Part shown: piece after piece, positions 1-6,712 of the stretch
Layout of the letters: each line of letters starts with the position of its first letter
Position numbering within the stretch: the first letter of the stretch is position 1
DNA from: CAYNTG01 sp964400105
Lineage (GTDB): Bacteria; UBP14; UBA6098
Assembly: GCA_964400105.1 (NCBI GenBank)
Contig: CAYNTG010000072.1
Location: 1 to 12,121, forward strand
Reading direction: 5' to 3'
Length of the DNA: 12,121 bases
Notes under the pieces: model-generated
Database searches by the model: none
The model's input: only the letters and a program-made list of their open reading frames with translations
Told to the model about the DNA's origin: nothing
Made by a program: the position numbers and the translations under genes

Positions 1-37
1 TTTTTCATTTCAGCACCATGCTTTCATCGAAGCGAAT

Positions 38-50
38 CGGTTAAAAACCG
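38..50. other. Short perfect inverted repeat (5-bp stem, 3-nt loop)
   Basis: The sequence CGGTT-AAA-AACCG forms a 5-bp stem. It lies just past the TGA (54-52, minus strand) that closes the extended reading frame running through the 21-bp array. It is too short, and lacks a T-tract in the right place, to be called a terminator. Positions 40-55 also match the promoter-proximal repeat region at 6621-6636 in 14 of 16 bases. Confidence 0.3.
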
Positions 51-57
51 TTCACAA

Positions 58-309
58 ATCCATATATTCTACATCACCCTTATCATGGTTTACATGTTCC
101 TTATCATGATTCACATATTCCTCATATCAATATACATTATGCTTAGAATATTTTGCACTATGCTACGAATAATCTACATTATGCTTCTCATATATTACAT
201 CATACTTCTCATCGTTCATATATCGCTTATCATGATTTACGTTGTGCTTATCACGATTTATAATATCCTCATCATACAATACGTGCTCCTTATCAGACAT
301 TTTACGCTA
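58..309. repeat. Degenerate 21-bp tandem repeat array, about 12 units
   Basis: Units of exactly 21 bp can be laid end to end, starting at 58, 79, 100, 121, 142, 163, 184, 205, 226, 247, 268 and 289. A plus-strand consensus is close to CTTATCATGATTTACATTAT followed by G. The first and last units are the most degraded. The best-preserved core is CTTATCATGATT (100-111 and 226-237). The array is AT-rich compared with the rest of the window. Because 21 is a multiple of three, it reads as heptads on both strands: a hydrophobic L-I-x-I-Y-x-x pattern on plus, and a polar x-x-V-N-H-D-K pattern on minus. The minus pattern is in the same frame as the upstream HTH gene but carries two internal stops (TAG 165-163, TGA 129-127). 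Whether it was ever translated is unknown; a non-coding minisatellite is equally possible. Confidence 0.85.
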
Positions 310-666
310 TTTTTCGAGCGGTGCCGGCGGCATGCGCCTCTCATTCCGATATTTGTCGTTGTGCGGATCTATCGGAACGACATTTAGCTCGAAACCCGCA
401 ACGGTCGCCAAAGCCGAGAGCATATGTATATTCACCGATTTATTATATCCGCGCATAAATTTATCCACCGTCGAGAATTCGAGGCCGGAAAACTGCGAAA
501 TCTGGCGCTTCGTTAGCCCGCACGTTTTCACATAATGTTTTATTTGCGCCCGGATTTTATCGGCTTTCGGTTTAAGCTCTTTTTTATTGCGATTACGTTC
601 ATCACGCCGTGCTTTTTAAACCGCGCGGCGGCGTTCTTTCGATTCTCCATAGCTCATTCTTGACAT
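307..666 (-). pseudogene. XRE/Cro-like helix-turn-helix regulator, interrupted by an in-frame TAA
   Basis: Reading minus from ATG 666 gives a basic N-terminus (MSRMSYGESKERRRAV), a TAA at 618-616, then an uninterrupted frame to TAG 309-307. The later part contains a basic linker (ELKPKADKIRAQIKHYV) and a typical helix-turn-helix: helix 2 around LTKRQISQFSGL, recognition helix around STVDKFMRG, then the hydrophobic LSALATVAGFELNVVP. Proteins like this are usually small DNA-binding repressors or HigA-like antitoxins. A single A-to-T change (AAA to TAA) explains the break, since the frame is otherwise intact on both sides. A shorter product could start at GTG 531, where the HTH would survive, but I see no Shine-Dalgarno sequence before it. 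The gene lies 81 bp downstream of the C25 peptidase on the same strand. No toxin gene is adjacent. A recent pseudogene or a sequencing error are both possible. Confidence 0.6.
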
Positions 667-700
667 AATGGACCCCGATTCATTTCAAATACACCGGCAG

Positions 701-718
701 GGCCGGAGCCAACCGGCC
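701..718 (-). terminator. GC-rich hairpin downstream of the C25 peptidase gene
   Basis: GGCCGG (701-706) and CCGGCC (713-718) form a perfect 6-bp stem with a 6-nt loop. It lies 30 bp past the stop codon of the peptidase gene on the minus strand. No T-run follows in that direction, so it is a weak terminator candidate and may instead protect the mRNA 3' end. Confidence 0.35.
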
Positions 719-721
719 TCG

Positions 722-740
722 TCCACGCGAAACTCGTGGA
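722..740 (-). terminator. Hairpin immediately after the C25 peptidase stop codon
   Basis: TCCACG (722-727) and CGTGGA (735-740) form a perfect 6-bp stem with a 7-nt loop, 7 bp beyond the TAA at 750-748. With the hairpin at 701-718 it makes two stem-loops in the 81-bp gap between the peptidase gene and the HTH gene. There is no T-tract, so its role as a terminator is inferred only from position. Confidence 0.35.
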
Positions 741-747
741 TTCGGCG

Positions 748-3700
748 TTATTTTAAATACACAATTCGTTTCGACACCGATTCGTCGCTGATTGTTGCCC
801 GCACGAGATATACGCCAGAGCCAATTTTTTCTTCCGGTTGCCAGATTAGCGGCGTCGGCACGACCTTTGGGTTTTCAAAATCGCAGGTCGTAACGGGCAG
901 TTCGGCCACTATACGCCCGTTTATGTCGAAAATTTCTATGCGGAAGGGCACAAGACCCTCCCCTACGGAAATTGTTACCGCTGAATTGAACGGGTTCGGA
1001 TAGGCGGAAATATCAAAATCATCCGGCATCGGCGGGATGTCTTCTTCGACATGGTCGATACGCCAGAAATCGCCATAAACCCCGGTTCGCGCAAAATTTC
1101 CCTTTTCGGTGGGCCATGCGATAGCCGACGGGGTGTATGGCGCTCCGGTTTTCCAGACATATATCTGCGAATCGAAGCACCCGACGACGATCTCGATCTC
1201 GCCGTCGCCATCGACATCGCCGAGAGTCGGAGCGCAGTAGCATAAGTCTCCAGTTATCAACGGGAATCCGGGGATACTGTTCCCCTCGATATCGAAGGCG
1301 TATATTCTATCCTTGAGGGTATATATCAAGTCCCAATCGCCATCGCCATCTATATCTCCGATAGTTGCGTTTCCCGGATATTCGGTCGTGTTTCCAAGTG
1401 TTTTCGGCCATCCGGGCAGAGGAGTGCCGTCGGCGCGATAGATCCCGATATCGTATGATCCCGATATCACCGCCTCGCAGATATTGTCGCCGTCGAAATC
1501 CGCTGCGGCGCAATGCGAACCGAACTCCCAGAAATAATATCCTTCGATCGGCCACCCCGAAATCGCATATCCATGGTGATTAAAGATGAACACACCGCGA
1601 AGCCTTGTCGTTGCGAGGATTTCGAGTGTCGTCGTGTCCGAATCGAAGTTTGCGAGAACGGGATTACAGCATGCAAAGTTCGCCCACGGCACCCGCACCG
1701 GCCATCCCGGCGCGACGGTGCCGTCGTCCTCGAAAACCCACATTGTGCCATTGCCGAGCGAATCCTTCGGCCCGCCGATCACGACTTCGATTTTTCCGTC
1801 GCCGTCGATATCGCCCACTGCCGGCGAGGCCCAGAAGCTTCCGGCGAGTTCCTCCCCGATCCCGGCAAATATTCCGCCGGAGCCGGGTATAAGCTCGCTA
1901 CCGTCCCATCGATATGCCTCGATACCCGTGAATGTCGGATTTATAACATCCAGCTCGCCGTCCCAATCGATATCCGCGATCACCGGCGAACCCATGCTCG
2001 TCATAGTAACCGGCTTAGGCCATCCGGTTTCCACCGAACCATCCTCAAGATCGAGCAGATAGAGCTTTCGCGAGAGGTCGCGGTGGTTCACGAGAAGCTC
2101 CATCGAACCGTCGCCGTCAATATCGGCGAGTGCCGGGCTTCCCCAAATCCCCTCGGCAGAAGGCTCAGAGCCTTCCCAAGCCAACACCGCAAACGGGTCG
2201 ATTCCGCTCGTCGAATCATAGACATCCACCCCATCGGCGAACATGGCGAAAATCCCCGAATAGTTCTTACCGGCAATATAAATTTCCTGCGCGCCATCGC
2301 CGTCCCAATCGTGAAGCACCGGCGAGCAGTATAGCTGAATCGACACCCCGACAGACCTCGGCCACCCATCGAGCAAGGGCAGCGTCGTCCACGCGAGAAT
2401 CGAATCGGAGGCCGGTCCCTCGTTCGACCACTCGTCGATAGCGGTCACGCGATAATAGAATTTCGTTTTTTCCGGCAAACCATCATCGATATATATCGAA
2501 AATTTTATGGGATATCGATTTATCCGTCCCCATCCGGAACCGGGCGCAAAAGACCGTCGATAAACGTAATATCCGATAACCGTGCCGTCGTCCGGTGGGC
2601 ACCATGAAATCTGTATCGTGGAGATCGTCGATGTCGCGCTCAATGAATCCGACACAGCCGGAACGCTGCGAGCAAAGCGGATCGTCTCCGGCGTGGCGTT
2701 CGAGAATGTGAAAACAGCCTCGCCGCCGATGTCCACGCCGTCCGGGATCAGAGAAATAGGCATTATAAATGTGTCTTCCGGAGCGAATGTTCCAATCGAA
2801 TAATGCGTGGCCGCCGCCGTAGCGCCGAATATCGATATATCCACCTCGGTTCCGTGAAAATCCCCAAAGCCGACATTCGTAACCCCGACGAGAATAGCGG
2901 CGGTGTCGCCCGGCGAAGGCATGGAACCCGCACCATCGATATAATCGGTCATATAGCGCCGGAGCACCGGCGCATCGATCTGCACCGATAGCGTATCGAG
3001 ATAGAACGGTCCCGACGAAATCAGCTCGACTATCGGTCGAAGGTTGATCTTGCCGCGCACAGATTTTGGCACCTCGAAAACGAATCCAGATACTATCGTT
3101 GCGGTATCTCCGGCCGCAAGATCGAAAATCCTCGCCGTCGAGTCGAAAGCGCCGCAATTCCCGACCACGATATCGATGGTGTCCGCGTTCTCGACGCCGA
3201 TATTTTCGATACGAATATCGCACGCGAAGGTGTCCCCCGGCTCGAGCAGCCCGTCGCCGTCTCCACCGATCTCATAAAACGATGCTTCGTCCACCACGAC
3301 CAAAGCGCCGCTCGCACCTGTTACCCGCAAGGTCTCCTCCTTGAAAACCACCCCTCGATCGCACGCCGAAATATAGACCCTTTCGGTATCCTCCGGTCGA
3401 AGGAACAATCGCGTCATTCCATCCGAACCTGTGCGGGCCATAGCATATCGACCGCCGGGCGTTCGGGCCACCACCAAAACACTCTCCACCGGCGCACTCG
3501 TGCCGGTCTTATAGACCGTCGCGAGAATCATCGATTCGTCGGCTCCAATACTGTCGGTGGATACCACAAGATCGATATCCAAAAGCCCATTTGGATAGAC
3601 ATCGACGAATGGATAGCCGAAAAGAGTCAATATCGCTTTATAATATCTATAAACCATATCGTCCGAAATCGTCAGTTGTGTATTGCGCACTATCTCGCCC

Positions 3701-5325
3701 AGCTTGACCGATCGGAATGGAAGAATACTGTAAATAAATATGTGATAAACCAACAACACCTGCGATGTCCATGCGGTCCGCGAGTTTGCGATTATCGCGA
3801 GCAGCCCTCCGCCGGGGACCCTTATCGATGCCGCGCCCACGGATGTAATGTCTATCGCGTTGACATCGCAGGAATAGGTGTAAAGGATCGGATATAGTGG
3901 GTCGTTGGTCATGTCGAAGAAATCCTCGATAGAAAGCCCGCCACCACCGGTTTGTTTGCCCGTGTGAAAGAAATATTTATACCCATGATCGATATGACAG
4001 ATCAGATACCTTCCGAGATCGATTTCCGAAAGAAACTCGTCCCGGTTCAGTTCGACGTCCCCGCCGGTCGAATCGGCTCTGGAATACATCTTCAAGGCAT
4101 CTATACCCGACGGAAGATGTCCAGAAATCAGCGAGTCACAAACCGATTGACCCATTCGATCGTTGCCTGTGGGAGAAAGGCTCGCTCCGGCAAATAGCCA
4201 CCGCCGCACAAAATCAGGGTCGAGACCACGGCGATGCGTCCGGATTTTTTCACAATAACCGATAACCTCGGTCGTGTCTTCGGGCTGGAAACGCCCGACG
4301 AAAAGCTCCGGCATGAAATCGTCCTCCTCGTCCTCGCCGAAGAACATGTCTCCGTCAAAATTCCAGTCGCCGTCCATAACCGCGAAATAGAGGTCGGACG
4401 GCGCTTCCGTCCATGTTGGAATAGCCATCGAGCCATAGCGAAACCGCGCTGGAATCTCCTCGATAGTTCCAATAAAGAAAACTCCGCTGATCCCCCAATG
4501 AACATAAGCATCGACGATAAAATTGCGGATCCGTTCGGCGCGATCGATGCCTTCTGAATACGCGTCGTAAAGAGCCTCGAGTGGAACGATCTCGATGGCC
4601 AGTCCGAATGCCAGTTCATCGGTAAAAATATCCATGTATGGAAGATAGCGATCATCGACGATCACGACACCGTCAGCCGGGTCGTCCCCCGTCACCGGGG
4701 GGAAACTTCGCACATGCGATGTCATCGACTCCATCGCGACCGGCTCGAACGCTGCCGGAAGCCGCTCCGGATTCACAACCGCGCTCCGAAGGCTTCGATT
4801 TCGCATCGAAGCGGACATCGGTGTTAAAACCTCGGATTCGCGAACCTCGATATTCCAATCCTCGAGTTCCAATCGGAAGCGCGCGGCCTTGTTCAGGAAA
4901 AGCGTTCCACTCTCCGGCGCGTAGCTCACCGGACGGAACCCGATCTGCGCTATCGGCACGCCGAAAATAAGCCCGGTATTAATTAGACTCGCCACCGGAC
5001 GGACGGCGCTTTTCCCGGTTTCCGGCCACCGGGCATAATATCCGGGATCGCGAACGGTCGCAATCTCGACTCCGGCCGCCAACGGCTCGCGAACGATATC
5101 GTAATCCAGCGAAACCGCGCGGGTTCCGGGCGGCAGCGCGATATTGAGGATTCTTACTGGAAGATCGAATTCCCCCGGCTTTGCAGATTGGCAATCGGCC
5201 ATCGAGACCGATGCCGTTCGCCCATCGATCTCGACCTGCGGAATATCCTGTTCGATATGTGAATACTCGAAACAAAAAGCGGTCGAAGCAATTATTGAAC
5301 AAGCGATTATAAAGCCGTATTTCAT
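748..5325 (-). CDS. Secreted gingipain-type C25 cysteine peptidase with beta-propeller and C-terminal sorting domain
   Basis: This 1525-residue protein has a signal peptide (1-18), a likely propeptide (about 30-205) and a C25 peptidase domain (about 218-575). The catalytic dyad is visible as His447-Gly448 in ICHIDHG and Cys486 in YTYSCD. Two Ig/CARDB-like domains follow (about 685-785 and 790-885; the first opens with GGDGDGLLEPGD), then an FnIII domain (about 890-980). Eight FG-GAP/VCBS-like repeats with D-x-D-x-D-G calcium loops come next (near 1007, 1068, 1118, 1172, 1226, 1277, 1324, 1370) and probably form a propeller. The FlgD-like/T9SS-type tail (1438-1525) has AYPNPFNSAV and SGVYLVRA. 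The family cleaves proteins outside the cell; substrate specificity cannot be read here. The ATG overlaps the upstream glycosyltransferase stop as ATGA, and a GGAGAG sequence lies about 6 nt before it, inside that gene. A lipoprotein signal is unlikely, because Cys18 is preceded by Phe. Confidence 0.9.
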   Translation of the reverse strand: MKYGFIIACSIIASTAFCFEYSHIEQDIPQVEIDGRTASVSMADCQSAKPGEFDLPVRILNIALPPGTRAVSLDYDIVREPLAAGVEIATVRDPGYYARWPETGKSAVRPVASLINTGLIFGVPIAQIGFRPVSYAPESGTLFLNKAARFRLELEDWNIEVRESEVLTPMSASMRNRSLRSAVVNPERLPAAFEPVAMESMTSHVRSFPPVTGDDPADGVVIVDDRYLPYMDIFTDELAFGLAIEIVPLEALYDAYSEGIDRAERIRNFIVDAYVHWGISGVFFIGTIEEIPARFRYGSMAIPTWTEAPSDLYFAVMDGDWNFDGDMFFGEDEEDDFMPELFVGRFQPEDTTEVIGYCEKIRTHRRGLDPDFVRRWLFAGASLSPTGNDRMGQSVCDSLISGHLPSGIDALKMYSRADSTGGDVELNRDEFLSEIDLGRYLICHIDHGYKYFFHTGKQTGGGGLSIEDFFDMTNDPLYPILYTYSCDVNAIDITSVGAASIRVPGGGLLAIIANSRTAWTSQVLLVYHIFIYSILPFRSVKLGEIVRNTQLTISDDMVYRYYKAILTLFGYPFVDVYPNGLLDIDLVVSTDSIGADESMILATVYKTGTSAPVESVLVVARTPGGRYAMARTGSDGMTRLFLRPEDTERVYISACDRGVVFKEETLRVTGASGALVVVDEASFYEIGGDGDGLLEPGDTFACDIRIENIGVENADTIDIVVGNCGAFDSTARIFDLAAGDTATIVSGFVFEVPKSVRGKINLRPIVELISSGPFYLDTLSVQIDAPVLRRYMTDYIDGAGSMPSPGDTAAILVGVTNVGFGDFHGTEVDISIFGATAAATHYSIGTFAPEDTFIMPISLIPDGVDIGGEAVFTFSNATPETIRFARSVPAVSDSLSATSTISTIQISWCPPDDGTVIGYYVYRRSFAPGSGWGRINRYPIKFSIYIDDGLPEKTKFYYRVTAIDEWSNEGPASDSILAWTTLPLLDGWPRSVGVSIQLYCSPVLHDWDGDGAQEIYIAGKNYSGIFAMFADGVDVYDSTSGIDPFAVLAWEGSEPSAEGIWGSPALADIDGDGSMELLVNHRDLSRKLYLLDLEDGSVETGWPKPVTMTSMGSPVIADIDWDGELDVINPTFTGIEAYRWDGSELIPGSGGIFAGIGEELAGSFWASPAVGDIDGDGKIEVVIGGPKDSLGNGTMWVFEDDGTVAPGWPVRVPWANFACCNPVLANFDSDTTTLEILATTRLRGVFIFNHHGYAISGWPIEGYYFWEFGSHCAAADFDGDNICEAVISGSYDIGIYRADGTPLPGWPKTLGNTTEYPGNATIGDIDGDGDWDLIYTLKDRIYAFDIEGNSIPGFPLITGDLCYCAPTLGDVDGDGEIEIVVGCFDSQIYVWKTGAPYTPSAIAWPTEKGNFARTGVYGDFWRIDHVEEDIPPMPDDFDISAYPNPFNSAVTISVGEGLVPFRIEIFDINGRIVAELPVTTCDFENPKVVPTPLIWQPEEKIGSGVYLVRATISDESVSKRIVYLK
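1190..2330 (-). repeat. Region encoding eight FG-GAP/VCBS-like propeller repeats
   Basis: Inside the C25 peptidase gene, eight copies of a calcium-loop motif (such as DIDGDG, DVDGDG, DFDGDN) recur about every 45-60 residues. They are visible in the DNA as recurring plus-strand words such as CCGTCGCCATCGA. Tryptophan-proline spacers (GWP) precede most of them. They are typical of integrin-alpha-like propellers that mediate adhesion or stabilise secreted enzymes. Two copies deviate: the fifth (ANFDSD) and the third (DIDWDG). Confidence 0.85.
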
Positions 5326-6419
5326 TCGAACTCTCCGTGTGGAAGCCAGCCTAATTTGGAATATTTATTCAGAATAATGTCTATAGCTCGATTTGGATCG
5401 TGGAATTCACGGACCCATCGACGTCCGAAGTCGCCTTTTTCCCGGCGAAGTTCCGGATCGCCTGCAAGTTTTTCGAGGACATCCGACAGGCTTTTTGAAT
5501 CTGCCACGACGAATGGGTGTTTTCCGAGAAATTTTTCGTGATCGGGGAGCAATTGGACGACCGTCGGAATCCCCATAGCGAGCGATTCGAGGCCGGAGAT
5601 GCCGTAACCCAGTTCGCCAAGCTGATCGATGAATATATGGCATGTCGATTTTAATTCTATGGTTTTGTCGTGCGGCATCCTCTCGATAATCACCGGTTCG
5701 ATCTTGATTTTTCGTGCGAGTTTGTCGATAGCTGCGATAATGCTGTCGGTTCCCTTTGCCGAACGGTTCGTCGCAACGTGCCCGATGCGTATCGGGCCGC
5801 CGGGCGGGTTCGCTTTCGGCAGCCCGGAAGGATCGAACGGGAAGGGCAACCATACTGCTTCCGGATGGATTAGCGTATGATCAAATTCCATGACGAATAC
5901 CGCCTTTGCCGCCTCGTCGATAGCCGGAATAACGCCGTGTTGGCGAAGATCGGTGCCGTAATAAGTCGTGACCAATCTTCCGCCGCGATGCGCCCATTCG
6001 AGAATCCATTTTCCGCTACGAAGGAGCGGCAATCCGCCATCCAGCACAACGATATCGAATTTATCCAGCCGTTGCGGAAAGCCAGCTTTGCGGTATTTGG
6101 GACGCCATAATGCGTCGCGGAGGTTAAAAAGCATATTCGCGGGGAATTTATGGCCGTTCCATTTTGGTGGAAGCTCCGAAAGCCCATTTCTTCTTATGTT
6201 GCGCGTCTTCGGCGTGGTTTTGAACAACCGCTGAAAGAGTCTGGTCAGATCGTTTGCTGCGAACGGCAAATCGAGACATTCGTCTTCACCGAAACCATAA
6301 GGATGTGGCCACATCGTGATCAACCATGAGTCGATACCGCGTTTGCGCTCGGCCTCGACTATCTCATACGGCACTCCGGCGAAATTCTGCGGTGCGATAT
6401 GTAAGATTGAAAGCGACAT
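5322..6419 (-). CDS. GT-B fold glycosyltransferase (group 1/GT4-like)
   Basis: This 365-residue protein, with no signal peptide, is probably cytoplasmic or peripheral to the inner membrane. The N-terminal Rossmann half begins SILHIAPQNFAGVPYEIV and contains VTTYYGTDLRQHG (about 150-162), which resembles the H-G-x-D segment of GT4 enzymes. The C-terminal half has RIGHVATNRSAKGTDSI (211-227), the usual start of a nucleotide-sugar-binding half, and GELGYGISGLESLAMGIPTVV (268-288). That last segment matches the EX7E region, except that the two glutamates (269 and 278) are separated by eight residues rather than seven. Such enzymes transfer a sugar from an activated donor to a glycan, lipid or protein; donor and acceptor cannot be told here. 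It is the first gene of a two-gene unit and overlaps the peptidase gene by ATGA, suggesting coupled translation. A role in surface glycan or cargo glycosylation is inferred only from that linkage. Confidence 0.85.
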   Translation of the reverse strand: MSLSILHIAPQNFAGVPYEIVEAERKRGIDSWLITMWPHPYGFGEDECLDLPFAANDLTRLFQRLFKTTPKTRNIRRNGLSELPPKWNGHKFPANMLFNLRDALWRPKYRKAGFPQRLDKFDIVVLDGGLPLLRSGKWILEWAHRGGRLVTTYYGTDLRQHGVIPAIDEAAKAVFVMEFDHTLIHPEAVWLPFPFDPSGLPKANPPGGPIRIGHVATNRSAKGTDSIIAAIDKLARKIKIEPVIIERMPHDKTIELKSTCHIFIDQLGELGYGISGLESLAMGIPTVVQLLPDHEKFLGKHPFVVADSKSLSDVLEKLAGDPELRREKGDFGRRWVREFHDPNRAIDIILNKYSKLGWLPHGEFE

Positions 6420-6425
6420 CTTTTG

Positions 6426-6453
6426 ATTATAACGAAAAATAGTCGATTATCAA
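6426..6453 (-). promoter_or_regulatory. Candidate sigma70-type promoter for the glycosyltransferase-peptidase unit
   Basis: On the minus strand TTGATA (6453-6448) is followed after 16 bp by a perfect TATAAT (6431-6426). Only six bases separate the -10 box from the ATG at 6419, so transcription would begin at or next to the start codon. No Shine-Dalgarno sequence is present, which fits a leaderless mRNA. Confidence 0.55.
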
Positions 6454-6576
6454 TGATGGACATATCTCGATTTCACTTACTTCGATGCACCGGCCAGGCG
6501 GCAGTATCAATATGTATAACACTCGATTCTGCGGAACTCGTTTTTGATTGGCAACCGGGCTTTATCGCCATGCCGA

Positions 6577-6608
6577 CCGTCCCGTCGGGCCGGGTTCACG
6601 GATTTTTT
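6577..6608 (+). terminator. Possible hairpin plus T6 in the divergent intergenic region
   Basis: CCGT-CCCG (6577-6584) can pair with CGGG (6591-6594) and ACGG (6598-6601), with a 3-nt bulge (TTC) and a 6-nt loop. It is followed by TTTTTT (6603-6608). It looks like a plus-strand intrinsic terminator, but no credible plus-strand gene precedes it. It could end a short unannotated transcript or be chance. Confidence 0.25.
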
Positions 6609-6614
6609 CGTTAT

Positions 6615-6633
6615 ATAACCGTTAATAACCGTT
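6615..6633 (+). promoter_or_regulatory. Two direct 9-bp repeats at 10-bp spacing overlapping the -35 box
   Basis: ATAACCGTT occurs at 6615-6623 and again at 6625-6633, one helical turn apart. The second copy runs into the TTGACA at 6632-6637. The placement is that of a class II activator or an operator site. No matching regulator can be named. Confidence 0.35.
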
Positions 6634-6659
6634 GACATTCGTAGCAAGGTTTTTATCTT
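6632..6659 (+). promoter_or_regulatory. Candidate sigma70-type promoter for the large secreted protein gene
   Basis: A perfect TTGACA (6632-6637) is followed by a 16-bp spacer and TATCTT (6654-6659), which keeps the key TA and final T of the -10 box. Transcription would start near 6666, leaving a leader of about 45 nt that carries a strong Shine-Dalgarno sequence. Confidence 0.5.
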
Positions 6660-6697
6660 TTAAAGATGAATGAAGAACTTTAGCCTTTGAATACTCG

Positions 6698-6704
6698 AAG
6701 GAGG
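6698..6704 (+). promoter_or_regulatory. Strong Shine-Dalgarno that fixes the start at 6713
   Basis: AAGGAGG lies 8 nt before ATG 6713. The in-frame TTG at 6707 is only 2 nt from it, so ATG 6713 is the better start. The protein then begins MRLKVLYVLVAIM, a normal signal peptide. Confidence 0.8.
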
Positions 6705-6712
6705 GATTGATA

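Noticed and set aside
58..309. CRISPR array
   Set aside because: The repeats are contiguous 21-bp units without unique spacers and are strongly degenerate; no cas genes.
85..387. Stop-free plus-strand frame of 100 residues made of hydrophobic heptads
   Set aside because: The open frame is a by-product of a stop-free 21-bp repeat. It has no ribosome-binding site, and almost every residue in the array part is I, L, M, V, F or Y. It also overlaps the HTH gene on the other strand.
1513..2334. 273-residue plus-strand frame opposite the peptidase propeller region
   Set aside because: It is an antisense shadow of repetitive GC-rich coding DNA. The sequence is rich in Arg and His, without domain or start signals.
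2483..3223. 246-residue minus-strand frame in another phase of the peptidase gene
   Set aside because: It lies wholly inside the real gene and is composed largely of R, Y and G, typical of an out-of-frame reading.
6423..6635. 70-residue plus-strand frame in the divergent intergenic region
   Set aside because: No Shine-Dalgarno, no recognisable motif, and it spans the promoter elements and a possible hairpin.
6707..6712. TTG at 6707 as the start of the large secreted protein
   Set aside because: It is only 2 nt from the Shine-Dalgarno, whereas ATG 6713 is at the ideal 8 nt.
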